A DNA stretch of 64,000 nucleotides from Papilionanthe hookeriana x Papilionanthe teres (lineage: Eukaryota; Streptophyta; Magnoliopsida; Asparagales; Orchidaceae): NCBI GenBank assembly GCA_022702705.1, contig CM040421.1, positions 58,298,740-58,362,739 on the forward strand, in the 5' to 3' direction. Made by a program: the position numbers and the translations under genes. This document shows positions 49,760 through 60,546 of this stretch, piece by piece. The notes under the pieces are model-generated. The model was given only the letters and a program-made list of their open reading frames with translations. It searched no databases and was not told where the DNA came from. Numbering within the stretch: the stretch's first letter is position 1; the number at the start of each line of letters is the position of its first letter.

Positions 49760-50880
49760 CACTAATTACCGTACGTAGCCTCGGCATCATCATCATCACC
49801 AAAAGAAAACTCAACATCCTTAGGATCAACATATGGTGAGAAACTAGGAAAGGTAGGAAACTGAACATCATGCTCTCCCTTCAGGATCTAACGAGAGCTT
49901 CATCATACTCAGCATCATAACTACTCTTCCTCTGGGTATACTCAGATGAATGATCAATTTTATTATCAATCGAATCAACTCTGCAGTGAGTTTGAAATAA
50001 CTCATGCTGCTGCTCTAGAAACTGATCATGCATCGATTCCCAAAAACTAGATGGTGGCTCAGCAGTAGAAGTAGAAGTTCTGGAAGTAGAAGTTCAACCT
50101 GAAGTGTGTGCAGAAGCAGAAGGAGCGGTCGATCTCTTCCCTCGAAGTCGATCATAGATACTAACACTCTCCTGCCCAATTGGCTTGATAGACTTCAGTT
50201 TCTCCTAAAAAATATCAGCAGTGACTCCATTACTAACACATAAAGAATAGATCAAAGATGGGAATTCCAGTCCCACAGAAGTGCTGGATCTAGCAGTAGA
50301 CTCCACAGAATCATAAATAATACTGCCGACATCTATCAGCTTCCTCTCCTGAATGTAATAGTTTAAGATAGCTCGATCTATGGTGACTTCACTCAGTTGG
50401 TTGGAAGGTAGAAGTCTAGTAGACATAAAATAATGCCAAGCCTTTGAAACACCATTTAATTTGGAGGATTTGAAATTTACCCATTTTTCATTTCAGATCT
50501 TCCAGGCTCCCTCAGATGGAGATAATCCAAAATAGTGGCACTCGATGGAAGGTGGCAGTCCATAAAACTCATTGATCCTCTCTGGAGAAAATCCTATTCC
50601 AATACCTCTGACGAAGACTTCGTAGTCTTCCGCATCTAAAAAGTTAGCATAAAATTCACGAACGACTGGAATAACAGCAACAACAGTGAAATAACAGAAT
50701 CGTTGCCAGTTGTGCGCAATGATTGTGTTTTCGATCATTTCACCCGGATTGTAAAAGCTTCGCTCCGAGATAAACTTTCTCGACGTCGTAAATTCGTGAT
50801 ATCGAAAATGTGCTGTCGCAGTCGCGAACTTGCTATTGTCAAAATTTTCTCGTCCCTTCCCTCACTTAGATTTCAGTGCC
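49760..50880 (-). pseudogene. env-like (plant transposon protein) frame of B
   Basis: Single copy of the post-integrase frame. Upstream of the ATG at 50738 the frame is already open with FRYHEFTTSRKFISERSF, equivalent to the start of A's copies. Then come HNWQRFCYFTVVAVIPVVREFYANF and GIGFSPERINEFYGLP. A stop at 50493 is followed by homology in 50426-50205 (AILNYYIQERKLIDVGSII). The tail near 49780-49880 encodes an acidic SFGDDDDAEATYGN segment. Role unknown. No signal peptide or membrane helix is apparent. Confidence 0.75.
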
Positions 50881-51242
50881 ATCTAAACGTGAAAGAAAAC
50901 AAGAACAAATTTAGGAATCAATAATTTATACTCTTTTTAAGTTTAAGAAACTTAAAATAAGTTTAAAAATCTAAATAGAATATCTTAAAATCAAAATTTT
51001 TCTCAAAATTTTGGTATTTAGCAAAACATAGGAAAAACTATGGTGAAAATCGAAAATAAATGGATTAGAAAGTAGATCTGACATCGAGCCAAAGAAATCA
51101 AGTGATTTTGCGTCCAAATACTTGATTTTTTGACCTCAAAATGGATCTAAGAGGTGTATTTTCACGAAAATGGGGAAGAAGATGAAGCTTAGGCGTCATC
51201 CATGGCTAATGGGGTTTATATGGTGTTTTTCGGGTAAGTAGG

Positions 51243-51290
51243 CCGAACCGGCACTTAGGCGCCGAATTCTGGCGCCTAGGCGCCAGACTC
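51243..51290. repeat. GC palindrome pair upstream of the env-like frame of B
   Basis: GCACTTAGGCGCC and the perfect 14-bp palindrome GGCGCCTAGGCGCC (51271-51284) are separated by GAATTCT. The same paired words occur in the LTRs of B. Confidence 0.85.
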
Positions 51291-51678
51291 GCCTTTCACA
51301 AAAATCGCTCTAAAAATTTTATTTTTCACCAAAATTCATAAATTTAACTTCCAATGACTCATATTTGAATAGAGCTTCAGTTTCTAACTTCCAAAATATT
51401 TTCCAAAAATTTTAAAATTAAATATTAAATCCACCAATTAAACACAAGGTTTAAATCAAACTTCTCTAATTTCCATTTATAATCTTCAATATTGGCTCAA
51501 TACACTTCAAGTAAGTATAATATAATGATTCAAGTCCTAACACACAATCAAACAACACAATTTGAAAATAAATACAACACACATTGAACATGAAAGCAAA
51601 TACACAAACAAACATAATTGATTCACTAAATCGATACAATGACTCACTAGATAAATCACGATCTCACCAAATCACTAT

Positions 51679-52128
51679 CTAATTTCCATTATCTTGGCAA
51701 TGAAGATTGCTTGGCCTACTAAGAAAGAATACTAACGCTCTCGGAAAATCCGTAGCTGTTTTCTCGTCGATCCACTTGTTTTTCGCATACATCTCCACTT
51801 GAGAATCTTGATATGCCGCTAGATGATCAAATTGGAGTTTCGCTTGCCATTCCAGATGTTCAATCTGATGATACATCTCATGAAGGCGATCTCCAATGCT
51901 TTTGAAATCCGCTTCAAATTTATCAAGACGACTAGAAATTTTCTCGAAACTTACAACGATGAAACCATTGAAGTAGGGTTGAGGATCTTTTGGACCTTTG
52001 TCTCTAGTCTCTTCTCCAAGATTTCTCCTCTCCATTTCTTCAAATATCCTCTCTAATCTCTCAAGAATGGAGTGTATAGGTCGAAATATTGATTTCTTAG
52101 GGATTGGGGACGAAGATTGGTTAATTTA
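51679..52128 (-). CDS. Coiled-coil accessory frame between integrase and env-like frame
   Basis: An open frame with no stop over about 150 codons; the first ATG at 52035 gives 118 residues. The N-terminal part (SILERLERIFEEMERR) and the middle (KISSRLDKFEADFKSIGDRL, then EMYHQIEHLEWQAK) show heptad-like spacing of Leu, Ile and Phe with many charged residues, so a coiled coil is likely. It is on the same strand as pol, after integrase and before the env-like frame. GC-palindrome pairs flank it at 52190-52275 and 51243-51290. Element A has lost the matching region. Unlike gag and pol here it is unbroken. No family is recognised; it may be an Athila accessory protein or acquired host sequence. 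Confidence 0.5.
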
Positions 52129-52189
52129 AAGGTGAAAATCGTGTGAAAAACTGAAAGTTTTCAGTTTTTACACAACCCAGTAACTGTGG

Positions 52190-52290
52190 CGCTTAGGCAC
52201 GAAATCTGGCGCCTAGGCGTCGGACCCATCGATACACAGCTTATTCTGGTGCCTAGGCGCCGAATTCTGGCGCCTAGGCTCCGGAACCAT
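52190..52290. repeat. GC palindrome words downstream of integrase of B
   Basis: GGCGCTTAGGCACG, GGCGCCTAGGCGTC, GTGCCTAGGCGCC and GGCGCCTAGGCTCC occur within 100 bp, all variants of GGCGCCTAGGCGCC. Confidence 0.85.
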
Positions 52291-52729
52291 GTTCGACTCC
52301 GTTTGGCCTAACGTCAAATTTCAAGGTTTTGTTCTCCAAAAATAGGTAAATTATAATAGTAAGATCAGAACAATCTCAATAACACAATTATACATAATTT
52401 CAATGAAGGTTAACTTGATCTCCTTTTTACTCACATATGAAATGGAGTGATCCAAAGTCAAAACTTTATATACTTCAAGATAATTTTTAATTTTCTGAAG
52501 TTATATAAAATTATTCAAGACCGAGGCATAACCATACATCAAAAATGTAATAACACACTAAAAATAAAAATATATGGGTTGCCTCCCATAAAGAGCTTGG
52601 TTTAACGTCGTTAGCCCGACCTAAGTAATTCTTTAATCAGGTTGACTTAATTCATAAGCCTCTTTATAAATCTTTTTAATCTTCCAAATAAGGCTTTAAT
52701 CTTAATCCATTAACTTCAAAAATTTTTCT

Positions 52730-53790
52730 TTTTTTGGGTCTTTAATATCCACAGCTCCATATTAGTATACTTTTTCAATTATTTATGGTTCTATCCATTT
52801 TGATCTCAATTTTCCAAGAAAAAGTCTTAAACGAGTATTAAATAGTAATACTTCTTATCCAGGCTCAAGTATTTCTCCTGAAATCTTTTTATCATGTAAT
52901 ACCTTCATTTTCTCTTTATAAATTTTTGCATTATCATATGATTCATTTCTTATTTCATCCATCTCATTTAATTGCAATAATCGTTTTTGTCCTGCAGTAT
53001 TCAAATCAGAATTAAAATCTTTTATCGCCCAATAAGCTTTATGTTCAAGTTCAACAGGTAAGGGACAGTGTTTTCCAAAAACTAACCGGTAAGGAGACAT
53101 TCTAATTGGTGTCTTATAAGCTGTTCTATAAGCCCATAATGCAGAATCAAGTCTATCAACCCAATCAGTTCTTTTAGGATTAACAGTCTTCTCTAAAATT
53201 CTTTTAATTTCCGTTTGATACTTCAACCATTCCACTTGTTTGTGGGTGATATGCAGTTGCAATTTTATGTTTGATTCCAAATTTTTGCAGTAATGATTGA
53301 ATTCTTATATTTCTAAAATGACTTCCACCATCTGTGATAATTACCTTAGGCATTCCAAATCTTGAAAAAATCATCTTCTTTAAGAATTTAGATACACTTT
53401 TGGAGACACAGTTAGGTAAAGCTACAACTTCAATCCACTTTGAAACATAATCAACTGCTAATAAAATACAAATTTTTTCAGATGATGGTACAAATGGTCC
53501 CATAAAGTCTAAACCCCATATATCAAAAATTTCAATTCCAATATATAGTTTAAAGGCATTTCATCTTTCTTAGATATATTTCCCATTCTTTGACATCGAT
53601 CACATGTTTTAACATAATGTCTCACATCTCTGAATAAAGTAGGCCAATAAAATCCTGAAATTAAAATTTTAAATGCAGTTTTATCTATTCCAAAGTGCCT
53701 TCAAAATCAGAATCATGACATTTTTGAATAATAGCAAAAGTTTCTTCATAAGGTACACATCTTCGAATTATAGAATCTCTTCCTAATTTA
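52730..53790 (-). pseudogene. Integrase of element B
   Basis: Inserts element cDNA into the host chromosome. The zinc-binding N-terminus (53540-53790) is broken by frameshifts. The core at 53503-53204 keeps AVDYVSKWIEVVALPNC (first Asp), VIITDGGSHF (second Asp) and QTSGMVEVSN (Glu), so the DDE triad is complete. A frameshift near 53210 moves to 53280-52855, which has DWVDRLDSALWAYRTAYKTP and MSPYRLVFGKHCPLPVELEH, the standard C-terminal part. Homology runs on to about 52730 with stops. Not functional as it stands. Confidence 0.88.
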
Positions 53791-54032
53791 AATAAATGAG
53801 GATCTTCTCAAATATAATATTTAGCATCATTTTTAAATTTCTTAATAAATTTTTCACCCAATCCATATGGTAGAGTATTGCTAACTAAATAGTTAACTAT
53901 ATCCGCATACCAAGGTGTTTGGTATCCTTGAATAACATATAAATGTTCATCACAAAATTTCTCGTTTATATTTTCTTCAGTAATAACATCATTCTTAATT
54001 CTAGATAAATGATCAGCAATTTGGTTGTCCGT

Positions 54033-54668
54033 TCATTTTCTATCCACTATTTGAAAATTAAATTCTTGTAGAAGTAAAACCCATCTTATTAGTATAGGTT
54101 TAGCATCCTTTTTTGACATTAGATATTTAATAGTAGAATGATCAGTATGAACTATGCACTTAGTACCAAGAAGATAAGGTCTAAATTTATCAAAGGCATA
54201 TACTAGAGCTAGAAGCTCTTTCTCAGTAGTAGTGTAATTTCTTTGAGTTTCAGTGAGAGTTTTACTAGCAGAATATATAACTTTGAAAATTTTCTCATAT
54301 TTTTGTCCCAATACAGCTCCAATTGCAAAATCACTTGCATCGCACATTAATTCAAAAGATTCATTCCAATTAGGTGCATCAATGATAGGTGCAGTTATTA
54401 ATTTTTCTTTTAAAATATTAAAAGCATTAACACAGTCTTCGTTAAATTCAAATTTAGCATCTTTTTCCAATAAATAATAAAGAAGTTTAGCAATTTTAGA
54501 AAAATCCTTTATATATCTTCTATAAAATCCAACATGACCTAGAAAACTTCTCACATCAATAACAGTAGTAGGTGGTTGTAATTCAGCAATAATTTTCACT
54601 TTTGCTTGATCTACTTCCATCCCTTTTTGTGAAACTTTGTGACCAAGTACAATGCCTTCTGTGACCAT
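54033..54668 (-). pseudogene. RT thumb and RNase H of element B
   Basis: A 211-codon open frame. It begins in the RT thumb (GIVLGHKVSQKGMEVDQAK, RSFLGHVGFYRRYIKDFSK) and continues into RNase H with LMCDASDFAIGAVLGQ, TEKELLALVYAFDKF and CIVHTDHSTIKYLM, which carry the catalytic Asp, Glu and Asp. Frame breaks at 54690, where it joins the RT palm, and at 54033, where it leads to integrase, split the polyprotein. This is the best preserved pol part of B. Confidence 0.88.
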
Positions 54669-54693
54669 GAATTGACATTTTTCCCGTTAAGAA

Positions 54694-55508
54694 CTAAATT
54701 TGTTTCTTCACATCTTTTCGAATTTTGGAAATATTTTCCAAACAAGATTCAAAAGAAGTTCCAAAAGCCGAAAAATCGTCCATGAATATTTCAATTCCTT
54801 TGTCAATCAAATCACAAAAAATTGACATCATACATCTTTGAAAAGTTGCAGGTGCATTACATAAACCAAAAGACATTCTTCTAAAGGCAAATGTTCCATA
54901 AGGACTTGAAAATGTTGTTTTCTCTTGGTCCTCAGGAGCGACATGTAATTGATGATAACCAGAATATCCATCCAGAAAATAGAAATATGAGTGTCCAGCT
55001 AATTTATCAAGCATTTGATCCAAGAAAGGTAAAGGAAAATGATCCTTTCTAGTGGCGTCATTTAATTTCCTATAATCAATGCAAATTCGCCATCCAGTAA
55101 CTTGTCTCGTAGGAATTAGTTCATTTTTATCATTGACAATGACAGTTACTCCTCCTTTCTTCGGAACAAAATGAATAGGACTTACCCATTGGCTATCCAA
55201 AATAGGATAAATAATACCAGCTTCTAACCATTTAACAATTTCTTTTTTAACAACCTCTTTCATCATAGGATTTAATCTTCTTTGAGTTTAAAAGTAGGTT
55301 TAAAATTTTCTTCCATTAAAATTCTATGCATACAAATGGATGGGCTTATTCCTTTTATGTCAGCAATTGTCCAACCAAATGCTTTCTTATAATTCTTTAA
55401 CACTCCTATCAATTTTTTTTCTTGATCTTTACTTAGCTTAGAAGAAATAATAACAGGTAAAGTTAATGAATTTCCCAAAAATGCATACTTTAAATGTGAA
55501 GGTAACAT
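54694..55508 (-). pseudogene. Reverse transcriptase palm of element B
   Basis: 55508-55272 has YKKAFGWTIADIKGISPSIC, the start of the RT region. A frameshift at 55270 leads to 55266-54694 with EAGIIYPILDSQWVSPIHF, WRICIDYRKLNDATRKDHFP, LDGYSGYHQL and FGLCNAPATFQRC. FMDD lies at 54775-54786. These are Athila-type RT motifs. The frame breaks again shortly after FMDD. Together with 54668-54033 all RT blocks are present, in three frames. Confidence 0.9.
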
Positions 55509-55635
55509 TTTAATTCCAGTTCAGGGGCTTTTTTAATTAAGGGTAAAAGTATATCATTTTGAGTTATGTCCAAAGTTTCCCAATTATCTTTAATATAATG
55601 AGTTTCTTCTTCTTTTAGTTCTTCATCTTCATCGG

Positions 55636-56110
55636 TTAATAATTCATGTTTTCTTCAGAAATGACTTTACATTTTTCTTGATAATGTTTCTCAATTAAAT
55701 AATCAATTATATCTATTTGATAACATTTTTCTTTCTCAGGGTACTTCATTGATTTAAGGACATTAAATTTAATCTCTTGATCATTAACTCTCATGGTTAA
55801 TTCTCCTTTTTGCACATCAATCATAGCTCGTCCGGTCTCTAGAAAAGGTCTCCCTAAAATAATAGGTATTTCTTTATCTTCTTCCATATCAAGTACAATG
55901 AAATCTACAGGGAAGATAAATTTATCTACTTTAACAAGAACGTCCTCTATAACTCCTTTAGGATAAGTGATAGATCTATCAACTAACTGAAGGGTTACAG
56001 TGGTGGAAGTAATCTCTCTTAAATTCAACCTTCGAAAAATAGAATATGGCATGAGATTAATACTTGCTCCTAAATCGCATAAAGCTTTTCCACAAAATTT
56101 TTCTCTAATA
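55636..56110 (-). pseudogene. Aspartic protease of element B
   Basis: Retropepsin-like domain that would cleave the Gag-Pol precursor. CDLGASINLM is encoded just upstream of 56052, with the catalytic Asp codon at 56074-56076. Leu in place of the usual Thr or Ser is normal for this lineage. The frame goes on with FIFPVDFIVLDMEEDKEIPI and ILGRPFLETGRAMIDV. It lies between gag and RT, as expected, and ends in a stop at 55636 before RT. Confidence 0.85.
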
Positions 56111-56220
56111 GCACAAGGTATAGTAAAACTTCCAGGATCTTTAAGTTTTTGAGGTAATTTCTTTTGAATTATTGCACTACATTCTTCACTTAATGCAATA
56201 GTTTCAAAAGCTTCAAATCT

Positions 56221-57865
56221 TCATTTCTTACTTAAATATCTTTCATAAATTTTGCATAAGTTGACATACGATTCCAAAGCTTCGACAAAAGGTATGTTTA
56301 TAGTAAGTTTCTTAAAAATTTCAAAGAACTTAGAAAATTGATGATCAAGCTTCTGTTGTTTAAGTCTTTGAGGAAAAGGTGGTGGTTGTTTGTCAACTTC
56401 CATATTAATAGAAATATCAGTTTGATCTCTATTAGGAGAAGGAGTTTCTTTAGATTTTTCAATCTCTTCAACCTCAATCTCATTTTCAATTTCATTCTGC
56501 ATTCTTTCTTTTAATTCCTTTCCACTTCTAAGTTGTACAATTTTAACATGTTCATGTTCTTTTCTAGTTTCTTTTGGATTGATTTCAACATTACTAGGAA
56601 GTGTTCCTGGGGGTCTATAATTAATTATATTAGCGATTTGTTCCATTTGATTCTCAATATTACGAATAGCAGTGTTTTGATTTTGTAATTGATTACTTAG
56701 ATGTAAAATTAATTCTTCTATATATAACTTTTTCTGTTGATTATTAAATCCAGGTGGTTTATAGTTTGAATTAACTTGATTATTCCAATTTCCAGTGGGA
56801 TGAGATTGATTATTACCCCATTGTTGTGAATTATTTCAGTTAAAATTAGGATGATTTTTTCATCCAGGATTATAATAATTTGAATAAGGATTATTTTTAC
56901 TAGCAATAGCTTGTAAAGTTTCAATAGTTTGAGAATCTTCAAAATTAGCGGAGTTATTATGTGATATATTAATAGCAAAACTATCTAATTTCTTAGACAT
57001 TCATTGCTACTTGTGAAGCTAAAATAGAAAAGGCTTCATTATCATTAATACTTGCCATTCTTTTAGGATTAATCCTTTCAGAATGCCATTGAAAATTATT
57101 GTTAGCCATTTCTTTAATTAAAGTTTAAGCTTATTCAAATGATTTATACATTAAAGAACCTCGAGCAGCAGCATCTAATTGATTTTAAAGATCCAGTTAA
57201 TACATTATAAAATGTTTGAATAATTAACCAATCAGGTAAAACATGATGAGGACATTTTCTTAATAGTTCTTTAAATCTTTCTCAAGTTTCATAAATTGTC
57301 TCCCCGTCAAATTGACTCAATGAAGTAATATCATTTCTTAATTTAGCAGTTTTAGAAGGAGGAAAATTTTTAGCAAGGAATTTTTGTGTCATTTCAGCCC
57401 ATATTTTAATAGAACCTGTTGCTAATGAGTTCAGCCACATCTTTGCTTTATCTCTTAAAGAAAAATAAAAGTCTAAGCCTAATAGCATCATCAGAAACAT
57501 TGTTATATTTAAAGGTAGCACAAAGTTCTAAAAAACTAGCAAGGTGTAAATTTGGATCCTCATTGGTGTTCCACCAAATTGATTGTTTTGAACCATTTGA
57601 ATAAGAGACGTTTAAGCTCAAAAGAATTAGCATCTACAGTGGGTATTTGAATACTACTATGAAGTTCATCAACTGTAGGGTTAGCATAATCCCTTAATGG
57701 TTCATAAACATTTTGATCATTAATTTCAATTGGATTTTGTAAATTGTTATGTAAATTAGTCATTTCTTGAAATTTTTGAATTTGTTTTCCTTTTTTAATT
57801 TTTCTAACAGTTCTTTCTAATTCAGAATCTGAAGGTAATAATTCTTCAGATCCAGAATTACGCAT
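56221..57865 (-). pseudogene. gag of element B, broken
   Basis: Starts MRNSGSEELLPSDSELERTV at 57865. The N-terminal part runs to 57560 and has LRDYANPTVDELHSSIQ. The gag domain (57521-57282) has SLRDKAKMWLNSLATGS and KLRNDITSLSQFDGETIYE, then a stop where C has EAWERFKELLRKCP. An Asn-rich, low-complexity part lies at 56700-57000. The frame 56646-56221 has PSNVEINPKE and QLRSGKEL, then KLTINIPFVEALESYV before protease. Several frameshifts, for example near 57560 and 57270, prevent a full product. Confidence 0.87.
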
Positions 57866-58000
57866 AAAAAGTCAATTAGCAAGAATTAAAATAAATAATA
57901 TTATTATATATATATATTTATATAATTTTTATTATTTTTTTTAATAGAGAAAAATGAATAAAATAAAAATACTTAAAAATATAAAAGTTTGCCTCTGCTC

Positions 58001-58018
58001 TCCACCGCAACGGCTCCA
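58001..58018 (-). other. Primer binding site of element B
   Basis: TCCACCGCAACGGCTCCA on plus matches 15 of 18 positions of the tRNA-Asp 3' end. It lies six bases from the LTR edge at 58025, the normal place. The LTR-internal copy at 58061-58078 matches better. Confidence 0.75.
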
Positions 58019-58024
58019 AAAGCT

Positions 58025-59853
58025 AGACCCGATATAAATATATGCGTACTAAAATCTTCTTCCCCGACAACAGCGCCAAAAACTTGACCGGAAGTCCTCT
58101 GAAGATCAACGTACTAATTAATGCTTTCAAAAAAATATGTTATAAATAATAATAGCGATTAGTGAATTTAAATATAATTTTATGGAAAATATTTTACATA
58201 CTAGGGGTTCTACGCAAGTATATGTATCGTTTCAAGTAATATAGGGCTTTGAAACAAAGACCCCAGTATCGATCCTACGAGGAGAGAGTTATAGATCTTT
58301 AAATATATTTATTTTAAATTATTTCTTTTATAATTTTTAATTTACTAGATGCAATAATAAAGCGAGAATAAAATAATTGATGTAAATAACAATAAGAAAG
58401 CAACTTTCTCCCTTTCAATTAATCCAAGATTTTCTAAGATAATGATAATATTCGTGGAGAATATAAATTTATGGTATTGTGCCAAATAGAAGCATTCATA
58501 TTCTTTACCCTTTGATCCAGGTGCGGAGAACATTGGCTAGCACTATAGATCGAGTCCGGATGTATTGTTAGTAGAATGGGTTAATCTAGGCTCACACTAC
58601 TAGATGTCCAAGGGTGGCTATGATCGGCCCTACTAGTGACCATTTCCTTTTCTATAAAACAAATCACAAGAATTTAGTCTGTCACTCTAAAAACTTATCA
58701 ATTCTATGCCCATTATATAATATCTTCCTATTTATTTGCACTTCACCTTGAATAACCCGCACAAGGCCTTCGACTACCCAAGGATTCATGTGATATCTAC
58801 AAGTTAAGAATTCATCTCGTTCTAGGTCTCAAAACTCTTCAACAGGTTTTAACAATTTAAATGGCTAATTTAAATAGTAAATTAAGAACCGGTATTAATA
58901 TCATCACAATGTTTTGAAAATATATGATTTTTAATTCTCCGACGAATTTTGTATTATCTTATTTGTCTTTTCATAATTGAAAGGAGAAAGTAAAGTAACT
59001 ACTCAGAACACATTGAAATTAAATAACAAAACATAATAAATAAACTTTGAATCAAAATAAAAATACTTATCTTAGATGTTTCTCCTACTGAACTTCTGAT
59101 TCCTACTGACTCCACAGCGTAATGAACTACAGATGCACCAACTCTTTCAAACTCTGAATACAAACTCTAAAATAAACTCACTAATTTATGAAGGAAAGTT
59201 AAAAGATGGCCCTAATATGATCTCTCTAATTCTCTCTCTAGATAGGACTCTATATAGGGAAGGGTAGATGGGGCATTTTTCTCTGAAGGAATAACCTCCT
59301 ATTTAAAGGCTTCAAGGGTTGCCTCAAGGCACCTCTTCAAAATGTGTCCACATTCAATGAATCTTCTAGAAGGTGTGTCTGGCGCCTAGGCGCCCGAATC
59401 TGGCTCCTAGGCGCCGGACACCGCGTCCAGTTCTTCGCACCTCTTCACTTTGGATTGCACCTCTTTGCGATTAAAACCGTTTTGAAGCGTCCAAATACAT
59501 TGTATCACATGTCATATAAACCAGGAACAACTGTCAGTCTTCTAGAAGGTCCAATAACTGATCACACCGTCAAAATAACCGCCCAAAAGTCGTAAAAAAC
59601 TTAACAGTTTTCTATATCGAACTGGCGCTTAGGCGCCGGACTCTGGCGTCTAAACGTCAGGCCAATAATTTCAAAAATTTTGCATTTTGGCTCTATTTTT
59701 GCTCCTTTTTGCGCCTTTTTTATATTTTTATCCTTCTTGAACATTTTTGTATTACCTACATCCAAAAACACAAAAATACCTTTCCTTAAAGCATAATATC
59801 CTTAAAATTTAATAAAAATCAAGGCATAAAAATAGGTATTTTCTTTTGGATCA
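58025..59853 (-). repeat. 5' LTR of element B
   Basis: 1829 bp, starting TGATCCAAAAG on minus at 59853 and ending at 58025. It has a TATA-like TTTAAATA (59300-59307), GC words at 59381-59415 (the perfect palindrome at 59381-59394) and at 59625-59660, a U5 box at 58211-58285, and an internal primer-like site at 58061-58078. The last base is changed, so the CA end reads CT. Confidence 0.9.
58061..58078 (-). other. Primer-site-like sequence inside the 5' LTR of B
   Basis: TCCCCGACAACAGCGCCA on plus matches 16 of 18 positions of the tRNA-Asp 3' end, exactly 60 bp from the primer site at 58001. The same site is in the 3' LTR. Confidence 0.8.
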
Positions 59854-59858
59854 CCCAA

Positions 59859-60117
59859 ATCTGACCTCGTCTACGTAGTCTACTCATCAGATGCTGTGAA
59901 AGGTCAGTTGCTTAAGAGGCCTCACCAAGGGGCCTTGGAGACTGGTTCGGGCGTGCGTGTTGAGAGCCAGCATGTCTTTTTAACTAAGGAGAGTGGTAAG
60001 GGGCTGTGGGTTGCTACTTTCATGATCCTCTCGCAATTGTTATTGTCGAATAGTGGGGGCGCCTCGACGTCAGAGGGAGAGGAGGCCTTAAAGACTGTCT
60101 TCTCCATGGAGAGATGA
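59859..60117 (+). pseudogene. Unrecognised host frame, right part (split by B)
   Basis: Continues the left frame at 46535-46617 after removal of B. It reads VYVVYSSDAVKGQLLKRP, then HVFLTKESGKGLWVATFMI and ends at TGA 60115-60117. It is GC-richer than the surrounding transposons and open over 86 codons. The stop lies directly beside the start of element C; if C's LTR begins TGAACG at 60115, the stop is supplied by the LTR and the original frame went further. No domain is recognised. Confidence 0.45.
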
Positions 60118-60278
60118 ACGCTGAAAAATTTATTAAGAAATTCATACCTATTTTTGATGAAATTGCACTTTAAAGAAGGGTATTTTCTTTATTTTGTTGC
60201 AGGAATGAATAATTTAGGTGATAAAAGCAAAAATCATAAAAAGAAGCGAATTTGGAGCAAAATCATGCAATTTAGGCC

Positions 60279-60455
60279 GAGTCGCCGACGGCGAGATCGA
60301 GCTCGCCGACGGCGAGGTTACAAGAAGAAAATTCGAAGAATTTATAACTGTCTCGCCGACAACGAGCCCGAGCCCGCCGACGACGAGCTAGAGCGGTTCG
60401 AAGATCTTCAGAAGCCTCGCCGACGGCGAGGTAGTTCGTCGCCGACGGCGAGGTA
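60279..60455. repeat. CCGACGG-centred quasi-palindromes in U3 of C
   Basis: CTCGCCGACGGCGAG occurs at 60302-60316, the 17-bp CCTCGCCGACGGCGAGG at 60415-60431, and variants at 60282 and 60440. Each is a perfect inverted repeat about a central A. The 100-codon frame at 60154-60456 is Arg-rich only because of these words. Confidence 0.85.
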
Positions 60456-60530
60456 GTTCAAATGGCACGGATACATTGAACCTGGACACTTTTTGAAGAG
60501 ATGCTTACACACCTCTTGGACCTTTGCTTA

Positions 60531-60546
60531 CCTCTATATATAGAGG
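60531..60546 (+). promoter_or_regulatory. TATA box of the C LTR within a palindrome
   Basis: CCTCTATATATAGAGG is a perfect 16-bp palindrome containing TATATATA (60535-60542). It lies about 80 bp downstream of the last GC repeat, the same order as in B. Transcription probably starts about 30 bp further on. Confidence 0.6.

Larger units (their letters stand above)
46618..59853 (-). mobile_element. Athila-lineage Ty3/gypsy element B
   Basis: A complete 13.2-kb element on the minus strand. Its 5' LTR is at 58025-59853 and its 3' LTR at 46618-48442, with termini TGATC...GGGTCA. It is flanked by a perfect CCCAA duplication (46613-46617 and 59854-59858). Internal order is tRNA-Asp primer site, gag, protease, RT, RNase H, integrase, a coiled-coil accessory frame, an env-like frame and a purine tract. 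The LTRs are visibly more alike than those of A, so B is younger, but gag and pol carry several frameshifts and stops. Confidence 0.92.

Noticed and set aside
60154..60456. 100-codon Arg-rich frame
   Set aside because: It is made by the CCGACGG repeats in the U3 of C, upstream of the TATA box.
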